Below, piece by piece: positions 22,598-33,800 of a stretch of 64,000 nucleotides of DNA (positions are counted from its first letter, which is position 1; the number at the start of each line of letters is the position of its first letter). The DNA lies in contig CM020505.1 of NCBI GenBank assembly GCA_009823395.1, positions 23,045,629 to 23,109,628 of the forward strand, in the 5' to 3' direction. Under the pieces are notes generated by a model. That model did no database searches. It had not been told where the DNA came from and saw only the letters and a program-made list of their open reading frames with translations. This DNA comes from Thamnaconus septentrionalis (lineage: Eukaryota > Chordata > Actinopteri > Tetraodontiformes > Monacanthidae). Position numbers and translations under genes: made by a program.

Positions 22598-24942
22598 CTG
22601 ATGGGCTGCAGGAGGTGCTGGTAGTACTGCAGGGTCTGCGGTGAGGGCTGCTGGGGGGGTGCGGGCGGGGGCTGCTGCTGCTGAGAGGGGGGAGGAGCAG
22701 GAGGAGGCTGCGGTTGAGGAGCAGGAGCAGGCTGCTGTTTCTGGACCACCTGAGGCTGCGGCTGGGGCAGCGTCGCCACGGCCGGCTGCAGGATGGACTG
22801 CGGTGGCGGCTGCTGCCCACTAGGCGGCTTCAGCTCGGCCGGGTTGGCCGACGCCAACGAGTTCCTCCTCTTGACCAGGGGTGACGCCTGCTGGGATTTG
22901 CCCATGTTGAATCCTGAGAGAAAGTCGATGACGTCCTGCATCTCCTGGTCGGTGGGCAGGTTCATGCCCTGCTCCTCGGCCGCGCTGCCGTTGGCCAGCT
23001 GGCCCTGCTGGGCCGAGTCGGGCCCGGCAGACAGGCTGCTGCTCATCTGCAGGAGGCTGTGCAGCCTCCCGTCGCCGTGGCCGTGGCCCAGACTCTTGGC
23101 CTTGTCCTCAGAGTTGCTGCTGGCCAGCATGCTGCGGGACGGCGTGCTGGGGATGGAGTAACTGCCGCCGTTGTTGGAGCTGGACGAGACCTTCTTGGTG
23201 AACTTGGAAGTCAGCTTGGATATGGTTTTGGGCAAACCGCTGGAGGTCTTGGGGGCGGTGCCCGGGGCCAGGTCGGCCTGGCCTCCGTAGTCTGGGCTCT
23301 CCCTCTGCAGCTGGATCTGGATGGTGGGCAAGGCTTGCTCTCTGTGAAGGACACAGCAGGCAGCTTCTTGTTATGGAGAGTGGAAATTAAATGAATCTAT
23401 CATGAAAAAAGTCATTTGACGGAGGACAACACACAGGAAGTTGGGTTAAAAACAAAGATGAGCAATAGCATTTCAGATTTTGTTCTTCTGGATGCTCATA
23501 TTCAGTGGCAATGTTCTGCTTGGCACCGTCACCTCACTGGTTGCCCACAGTGGGAACCATTGGCCCTAAGAAAGTGGGTTGACCTGCTCAACAGGTCCAG
23601 CGACAGCTACGCTAAACAAAGCTGAAATGAACTGAAGATTCCAATCAAGCCGTTTCCATCGCCAGTGTGACACAACCAACATTTGAGGATCAAGGACTTC
23701 ACAGTTACTCACTTTCTCTCCTTCCACCTGTTGATGTCAAACACCGCTGTGTAGAGAACATCCACCAGTCCGAGCGTCTTCTCTGGGTCCAGACTGCGCT
23801 GGAGCAGCGACATGGTGGCCGGGTCCTCCTTCAAACACCTGGGCATCACAATCCAAACACACACACACACACACTCATCACAGAGAGTCAGGGCCTTCTG
23901 TAATCAGTGACAGCATATCAAGAAAATACTGGTGTAATGGTAACGTCCTCATCTTGAACCCTTCATTGAACCTACAGCCAACAACAGTGGTGGGTAGACC
24001 ACCGTTACAAACAGAACCAGAACATTGAATGGTCCATTCATAAGACACTGGTGTTTGTGATTTATGCAGGTAAAGAACCGTCACTATATTTTAAAACATT
24101 CAATTGAAGGTCAATTCCTCTCTTCACTGTGTTATGACCTCATAAAGTATTTATTCGTCTGTGGTATCTACACACAATATCTGCTCTGCTTTCACATTCA
24201 CAGAGGAGCAGTGACATCTTATCCGCACTGTCTCCTTCTTGCCCTTGTTTGGACATGGTGTGGTGATGTTCCTCACCATGTGGAGGGAACCTGGACCACC
24301 ACCCTGGAGCCCTCCAGGTTGATCTGGGGAGCGTAGGCCTCCTTGTTCTCTATCTGCGCTGTATCGACAACCACCTGTTGGGACACCGGAGAAATGCAGA
24401 CATGGGGGGAGGGGGGGTCAAGTGGGTTCGAATCACAGCAACTCTCTCCATCTACACCGACTGCAGAAAACTCAATAGCCATGGTAGGAAAAAAGAAATG
24501 AATAAATGGCAACATGTCAGAGGAGCTCATCCAAGACCAGGGAGGAGGGTGAAGGTGAGGACACACAACTCATGGGTGACACCAGGGAGCCTCTCTGCCT
24601 GCCTGCCTGCCTGTGCACATCTATTTACGAGTTCTTTGAAAGTGGCCTTGGCTCCGCTGAGTCACAGAGAGGGAGGGAGGGATGGTGGGAGGAGTCTCCT
24701 TCCTGGATCACAGGAAGTTCACCTATTGTTATCCCGAGGAAAGGAAAAAAAGGAAAGAAAAAAAAAAACCACAACAACAGGTGTATCCTCTGAAACCCAC
24801 CAGAGCGAGCGAGTGAGTGAGTGAGTGAGTGAGCGAGTGAGCTGTGCACAAGCCCCTCCCACACCAGGTCAGCAGGGACAGAAAGTCAAAGGCACACCAG
24901 CAAAATATACACAGGTTCAGCAATTTCTTTTTCCTTAGGCTC

Positions 24943-25007
<65 letters not shown>

Positions 25008-25158
25008 GAGGTGGGGATGCCTGTGAATAATGTTCCAGCAGCAGAGGAGATGCAGTGAATGCAACAGCTGGAAAGGAACAAATCTGGCAAGGTGATGAGG
25101 CCGTGTGTGTGTGTGTGTGAGGGCGTGTGCTCACGTGTATGTATGTGCGTGTATATGG

Positions 25159-25194
<36 letters not shown>

Positions 25195-25272
25195 CGACAG
25201 GACACTAAAAGTGAGTGCTTGATGACTGTATATGTGTATGTGTGTGTGTCTGTGTGAGGCCGTGCGTGTGTG

Positions 25273-25304
<32 letters not shown>

Positions 25305-27805
25305 TGTGTGTGTGTTGGGGAGACGGAGGCTCAGATAAGTGTGAAGCGGCCATCCATCACACTGGTGAGGGGGGGTCGGTTTGTTTTACAGTCAGTGAGG
25401 GCTGGATGGGACCCCCACCACCCCCAACCCACCAGGCCTGACACACACACTGAGTGCAGACCACACAAAGGAAGTAAACACTGGTGCACACACAGACACT
25501 TGGCTGTCCTGCTGCTGAGTCCCACACTGAGCCTCCTCACCCAATCACTCCTCATCACCACAGGGGGAGTTTGAGGGGTGGGGAGGTGGGGGGGATAGTG
25601 GTGTGTTTTTTCAGACCCGCCCGCCCATCCCATCCCATCCCATCCCATCCCATCCCATCCCATCCCATCCTATCCTCCAGGCAGATGTGGCAGGAATGCC
25701 CCCGCCCCGCCAAGCCCTGCCGTGCTTTTTGTCTCTGTTGCCGAGGGTGTTTGTTTACACCTGCCGGCCGCCTCGCTCACTCCCTCCCTCCCTCGCACTG
25801 AGCAGACACGTCCTCACGCTCATCTCCATTACAAATCTGACAAACACGGGAATACCGGGAGAGAAAAAAAACAAAAAACCCCGCAGGCACAGAATGAAAA
25901 GGATTCGGTAACTGGAGCCCCAAAAGTGTCGGCGAGGGAAACAACAGGCCCGGTCACGTCAGCGGCTCTACGGTGGCTGGACGGTAACCGCACACCACCG
26001 ACGGCCTGGAGCTATTATCACAGCGGCAACCCAGAAAAGACACAAAAACAAGATGAAGATGCGCAAAGAGGCAAAACGGTGCCATCTGAAAGGTCCAGTG
26101 TGGAACAACTTGGCTTGATTCAAGATTTATATGCTGGTAAAAGCTGAACATACTGCACATAAAGACATCAATAACAGTGCATACTGGCAGCAGAGTGAAA
26201 GCCACTTGCTTTTCCTATTAGAAAGGTTCTCAAATATCTGGTAGGTCTTGCTCACAGCTAGCTGCCATCTTGCACCGCCGCCATTTTTTAAGGAAGCCGC
26301 CTGACAGTTGCCTGAATAGCAAACACGCAGTCAGACAGGCTTCCTTAAAAATTTACACACTGGACCTTTAATAGCAGAAGAAGTTTGAGCTCATTCTCAG
26401 GTCTGTTCAGCTCCGACTTTCACTTTCGACACAAAACATTCATTTGGCCGAGCAGGCAGGTCGGACGCCCAGTGCGCTCATCCCTCAGAGACATTCAGCT
26501 CCACTGGAGTGGCGTGTCAGTCGCTCACCAGACCCGCCTGGGCGAAGAGCAGCTGGACGGCCGTCTTGCAGGCTCCTCTCCAGCTGGATGGACACACTTG
26601 GTTGAGGACGTCGGTGACGGGGGAGTCGTCCCTGGGAGTCACTCCGTTCTGGCCCAGCGCCTCCTTAATGAGCTGCAGCATGGTGTGCTGAGAACGACAA
26701 CGACACGGCAACCGCGTCAACAAAGCCGTCGGTCCGTCTGATGCTGCGCTCGGGACGCGACTCGACTCACACGCTCGGGATTGATCGTTTCAAAGAGACC
26801 TATAGGCACTGCAGAGAATGGAGAGCGTACACGATGTACACATACGCATGTTCTTACAGTGAGACAAGTCACAAAAAGAACTTTGATTTGTTAATAAGCA
26901 TTTACATAAGAGGGCCACTGGCTGGGAGGCGGCTACACTACGTCCCACATACAGTATATATATATGTACTGACGGGCCAGAACTGCTCGCAGCTTTGTAA
27001 AGTCCTCCTGACATCACAGCACGAGTAAGAAAGACATGAGATCAGAGGAAGCATCAGGAACACAAGGCCCAACAAGCTGCGTCTCCATGACAGTTTTTTT
27101 TGCAAAATAAAAGCAATATTTCTAAAATTTCAACAAAAAACAATTGTGTTTTGCAGCTGTTTCCATTGAATGGTGTGAAGTGCATAAGCCGTAACTCTCC
27201 TAAAATCTCACGGGACGAAATTTTAGGAGAATTATATTTACTTTTGTTTGCTGTCCAGAATGGTTGTTTTATTTTTATTTTTAGTTATTAGTAAAAATAT
27301 TCCGCCTCCTCCTCCATCCAATCATAATGCGGCATTTTCACTTGAAGTGAACTGGTCACGTGAACCTGTGCGTCACGTCCACTGACGTGTAAATGTGAAA
27401 AACATGGGACACTTTTGCGATATTCCTCTATATGGATACGTGTGAAAAACCTCCTCATGAGAGTCAAAACCTTTCAGCCATATTTGGGAGGTTTTTCCAA
27501 GTTGAGCCGTTTCCATCACCAGCTTTTTATTGCCATATTTAGGTTTTGTGCAATTCTAGGGGTCAAGGAAGCGCAGCTACAGTCAGACTGCACTGTGCAC
27601 CAGCTGCTACTAGACACACTGAGAGATGGACACTGTACCGTTTTCAGCTTGAGGTTCTCAGCCGCCGACTCGTTGAAGGAAACTCCTTTGAGGAAGTGGG
27701 AGCCGATCTGCACGGGGATGGTGGGCAGCTCACACTGGATGGGCTGGGAGATGGTCTGCATCCTGCCGGCCTGCTGGGCCTCCGCCTCGCTGCAGCAGCC
27801 CTGGA

Positions 27806-27836
<31 letters not shown>

Positions 27837-30800
27837 GAGGAAAACATGCTCAGAAAAAAATGAAACTGTTGTCTTTTAACATAGAATGAAAGCATTCAAC
27901 CCACTAAGCAAACGCATAAATTATGTCCCACACAAAATAAAGCTGCATTGCCGAGGTGCAAAACTTTTTACGACTTTCTCTCTACTTGACATTGTCCTAT
28001 TCAGGAGTATTCTTTATTTTTTTTTCACTAAATGAAAATGGACCAACCTGCAGAGCTGCCTCCACAGCTTTGGGGTTAAGATGGAATCCAGCCTTCAGCG
28101 CGTACTCACTGTGGCCCAGACTCTCCAGCGCCGCTCTGTAGGCCTGGAGACGCATCAGAGAAACATCAACTCTGCAGAACCAGACATTTTTTTCCCGGCG
28201 CATGTTATATTCATGACGACTGCTGTTCCGCGGCCTGGTTCCCAGGGTTCGGAGCGTACCTGTAAAGCGTTGTCGATCTTGATGTTGAGCTCCTTCAGCT
28301 GGTGCTCAGGGATGGTGGTGTTGTTGGAGCAGAAAAGCTGCTGAACCTGGATGCCTGCCAGGCAGCCGTCCCGGCCCCTCTCCCTCAGTCTTGCCGTCAC
28401 CTGATGATTTCAATACAAAATTTTGATGCAAAATGAATCCCTGACAGTTGCAGAAACAGATGCTAGAAATAAAATCAATGATCAACGCCGCTGAACCAAT
28501 AAGAGACACCCTCTCCAGGTGTGTTTAATGTTCTCCGCTCGACTTTAACATTAATTATTACAACCACCTCTAAACAACAGTGTGGGTGAATGAAGTAAAC
28601 CTCAAGCCAAAAGAAAAAAAAAGGATACCGATTATTAATTAGGAGAGTAGAATAATTATGGTTTCCAACATTCGAAAGCCAAGCCGCACATTTCTGAGGT
28701 GAGGAGCCGCCTGTGTTTGCCTACCTGAGCTGCACCTTTCCAGGAGTGGGAGGCTTCCTCCAGCTCCGCCAGGGGGCCCAGGTCGGAGCTCTGCGAGCGG
28801 GCGCTGGCGCAGCGCTCCTGGGCCTGCGCAAGAGCCTCCGCCAGGCACGACTGAGCCACGGGCTGGACCTTCTGCAGAGCCTGGGACAGAAACTGGAAAT
28901 GGACCTGCATCACCGTGAGGAAGCACCGACCCAACACCTGGGGGGAAGGTGGGGAGAGAGAGAGAGGGAGGGAGAGAGAGATCAATGTTTGCACATTTCT
29001 TCTTTTCATTCTTTGCATGCAAAGTAGGTTAGGAGAGCAACATGCATGTCTGCGTGTTTCGGTTGTGTGGCTAATTGCATAATTGTGTGGCTGCATCATT
29101 GATCTAATGACGAGCAACATGAAAGCCTTTGGCAAAACCGCTGACAAATCATGTCACCACTGTAACCTGATCGCATGTGTGTCTCCAAAAAAAGATTTCC
29201 TTCTTGAACTACATCTGATCTCATTGTTCCCTTGAAACTTGACACACAACACTGTTTGTGTGCATGAATCATGAAGCCAGTGCAGTATCGTCGCATCTGA
29301 AATTTCAAGGTTGATCTTCCACCTCAATTTAAAATATCCAGACGTGGACAAAACTGATGGTACTCTGCCGTTAAAAAAAGAAAAACCCACATTGGCCGCT
29401 GAAATAAGTTGAAACTGATGAACTTTTTCAAACATTGCTTTTGAACACGCTAGTTTAAAATGTCCCTATGGTCAAATCATTTTCAATCTTTTCTTAGGTC
29501 ACCATTATTTCTGTCCAAGCCAGTTTCATTATTTTGTTTTTTAAAATGATTGTGTTGAATCACAATTCAAAAGTATTGTCTGACTTTTATTAGTTAATTT
29601 ACAGGAAAATTTTTATTTATAACAACTTTTGTGAGTTTCAAGTAATTTCGGTGACTACTGTCACTTTTCAAACTCTTGGTATCGGAAATGAATGCCAAAA
29701 TAAAATTAACTTCAGAAATGACATTAATCTTATCAATTAAAATACATACAGGTTCTCCACTACTAAACTGATTCCATCCTGAGATGGAGAACAAAAAGCA
29801 TGATCAAGACCTTTTGTGGTCATGTTTATCCGTTCGGAGAGCAAACCCCGGGAATGAAATGTAGGGTTTTCAATTCACTCTTGAGACGGGTCGTGGTGCT
29901 GCTATGCTGCGAGTTTGCGAGCCTTCACACCAGCGCCACCGTGATCACAGGGTTTTCTTTTTCAGCTACCTGCTGAAAATATCTCAAGGGGAAGGAAGGC
30001 CGAGTAGTAAAGATAGAAATATGCCTGCGCTTTCTGATGGCGGTCCGGACATAGCTCGTGTCATTCTTCAAAAACCACACAGCAGCACTGAGGCCACAAC
30101 TATAACCAGCCAATGACTGCAGATTCAAAACATTTGCTCACGGCTCCAGGAGGTTCATACTTTCCATTTCAGCAACAAAACAGGATGGGACGGCAGATCC
30201 ATCATCTCGTGTGGAATGTTAGCAGCCACAACTCTCTCGCTTCCGCGTAAACTCACTCTACAAGGTTGATGCGCTGGTATTTTTATTGGCTATTAATAGG
30301 AGCAACGCATCACACTCACAACTGGATGGTCGCCGGGCTGATGGTGATGACACAGGGCGTACTGTATCACAACAAGCCCGTCTGGATTTGGCCGGATGTC
30401 TTTGTCGCACATCGCTGCCTTTCTATTTTTAGGAATGTCTTTTCCCATTTTCTAATGATTTCTAAAGGTAAAAATGCCATCACACTATTGCCCCTGCCGC
30501 CCCTGTGGGCCACACACATCAGTCACTGCAGACTCCAAATAGCTTGTCATTATCCCCAATAACTGTAGTAGGGAAGTAGTGAGCATGTTAGCGATGGAGT
30601 CAACATGGATTCTGGAACAGTTCTATGGATTTGAAAACGTCACCAGAGGCTCTGTGGTGAGAATTAAGAGTGTCACCATTTGAATCCAAAAACTCACACA
30701 GTGAGCAAAAGGAACACGTTTAAAGTTAAAGTCCCAGTGATTGTCACATCCCGAAGGATGCGAAATTAGTCCTCCGCATTTGACCCATCATCCCCTGAGG

Positions 30801-33800
30801 GAGAGCGGTGGGCAGCAGCGGTACTGCGCCCGGGAATCATTCCAGCCCTGCATACTGAGTGCCGAGCAGGGAGGCATTGGCTACCATTTATACAGTCTTT
30901 GGTCTGACTCGGCCGGGGATCGAACCCACAACCTACCAGTCTGAGGGCGGACACTCTACCACTAGACCACTGAGCTGGTTTAAGCATAAAATGGTTTAGA
31001 ATCAAAATGTACAACATATCTCCAAACATATCTCGACGTAGCCAAATTAAGTGTGTACCCCAGTTTCAAGGTAATCCATCCACTGGCGATATCAATATGT
31101 CTTGACAAAGACATTTGAGATGGAAGAAGAGATGCAAATACACAGAGCAACACTCCCGGCCCAGATGAGACAGGGCCGGGTGTCCCAACACCTACCCTGA
31201 GCTCTCTGGGAGGCCTGATCAACACAGGCCGCCATCCAGACTGCTGGTGTTTATGGAGCAACTCATCAGACTCAATGAGTTCATCAACATTTAATGCGCT
31301 CGCAATGTAGACAATAATAGAAAACAGTTCATTAAGCCAGAGTACAGCATATTCTGCCAAATGATGTTTATAGTTCCTACGCAACTCAGAATCCAGTCGA
31401 GAAAAAAAGGTCAACAGCGACCAAGTGAGGACAAAAAGGAAAAAAAAAATGAAAAATGAGGCCATGGCTCCAGCGGCAGATAATGGAGAACACATGTAAT
31501 TGGCTGTGCGATATCCCACACAGTCATGGAAAATATGAGCAATAAGAGTACAGAGGAGCCAAAGCGACTGCGGGCCCCTCTCAAGCCCAAACATGGCAAA
31601 TGGTGAATCAATCAAAGCGCAGATCTCCATTGTCTGAGGACACCTGTGCTCCAAACACACTCAATCTAGGAGAGTTGTGAGCCTGTGTGTGTGATCTCTT
31701 CTTCTGCTCTCCTCGCACAGGGAGAGGGAGGTCTGTCATAATAGCCAGATGGTGATGTTGTGTTCCACCGCTGTCTGATCTCTCAAACAAATGGCCTACT
31801 TTTTTTGATTTATGCCAATGGTGAAAGTCGAAAATGCTGCTCTGCTCACACTGGCGCCGCCGTGCAGCCGTCGCTCTCAGCTCAGTTTTACAGCAGAACA
31901 CAGTCGTGTTTGTTTGTTCGAGAGGAGCCGGCTACGATTGTGAGAAGAGCACTCCTGTGATTGTTCTCTCAATTCATTACATCGAGTGTGACATCAAAGT
32001 GTTCTGCTTAAAATCTAAATAGAAATATATTCTAAACAGAAAGTCATGACATCTACTGTACCGCTCCCTCACATGCTGAAAAGAGATGCTGCTGTTCGAT
32101 TTAGAAGAAATCCCCCCCCCCGGTCTCTCTCTGGGTCTCACTCTGTGATCTTAACCAACCAGTAGAGCAAACAGCTTCTAAACCAACCATGACATATTCA
32201 TGCATATTTGGCAGAGGAGTCATTCCGAGTGGCCAGAAAGCGAGACAGGTTTTTTTTTCTTCTTCTTGGGTTGAGGCTGTTTTGACCTGAACTCTTAAGG
32301 GGGTGTCCTGCAGGAGTGGCAGTGGGGCAAAAGAAAGAGAGCGAGAGAGAGAGCGAGAGAGAGAGAGAGAAGAAAGCACGTGGGGGTTGGGGGTGAGAGG
32401 GAGGTACAAGTTTCACATACCACAAGCCCCAAATCTCTGAAACGCACTGGGCTGTTTGGAAGCGACCTGGCTACACACTGAGCTGCCAAACGGCATTCCT
32501 CCACTGGCGTGCACAAAGCACAGTCCTCTCTGCTCACACACATAGCGCATCATTAGCGACAATACATCACAAGACGGATCAACGTAAGAGGAAGACGAGT
32601 GCAAGTGCAGAACTCTCCTCTGTCCAATGACAAAAGCAGAAGTGGTGCAGCAGACATTCTGCAAACACAAGCACTTTTGCAGACGACTCGCTTCATTATG
32701 GTAAAAAAAAAACCTGTCTGTGGAAATGTAAAAATATTCAAGCTGCACATATTGAAAATTCTATTTGGTTCAACTCCCCACTGATACTAACCAACAAGTT
32801 AAATTACTCAATAAAATAAAAACAGTGAGTCACATTTCCAGTCAAATACGCATCTGCAGATGAACCTCCAACGGCCTCATATTCATTGGTATGTACAGAG
32901 TGGTTGTTGAGCAAAAACACAACAGACTTGAAGAAGCACAATTAATTTGTTTCCTACACGTATTTGACAAACGGGGCCTTCATGCCCAGAGCCAGAGACC
33001 AAGTGGCGGTGCCAAGGCATGCGGTCTAAACTTTCACAGACTTGGGCTTCCTCAACATTCATCCGCACATACCCCAGACCACAGAGAGTCAGATTTACTG
33101 ACTGCGGTGCAAAAGTGTTTCCTGTTTTGGTCTCAGCCACATCCACCGAGCTCCTGCTGCCCCTGCAGTGTTTTGGCCGTAGCTGCAGGCTCACTCGATC
33201 CAACACCAAAAAGTAAGAAGACTCCGTTGTTGAGTCACCAAAGAGCTGCCATACAAAAGTAGCTCTGATTTGGTTTTGCTACTTAGAATGCGTTCCTCCG
33301 GACAGCTTCGCGTGAGAAAGTTGAAAGAGCTGCGTCGAGAGCACAGAGAGGCATCTAAAATGTTTTACCTCGGCATTCAGTCCAGCTATTTTGAGGAAAT
33401 CATAAATTCCTTTTTGAAGCGATGGGTCAGTTTCTTCACACAATCGTTAAGGGTGAAAAACCAACGTTACAGTCTAAGAGATTATCCTGCTGACATGTGT
33501 GGCCTGCTCAGGTGTTGCTCAGTGACAAATTCAGTAGATAAAAATGTCTGGAAGAGAGACATCCTCTGTTAAATAGTAGACAGTGTGATGAAGGTACTGT
33601 CCACTCAGATAAACCGACAACACTGACCAATTATGGTTCTGCCCATTGTCCTCATTCTGTCCTTTTATTCTCATTTATTACGTGTTGCATTTCTGTTTTT
33701 ATTTTACTGTGAAGTACTTTGAGTTACATTGATAATGCCTGCATCATTGTCTGACCTGCTTGTAAGTATAAGCATAGGCCTGGACTAAACAGAAGGTTCT

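Noticed and set aside
30890..30980. tRNA gene on the minus strand
   Set aside because: A- and B-boxes are present but the acceptor stem is not complementary and a SINE body follows, so it is a tRNA-derived SINE.
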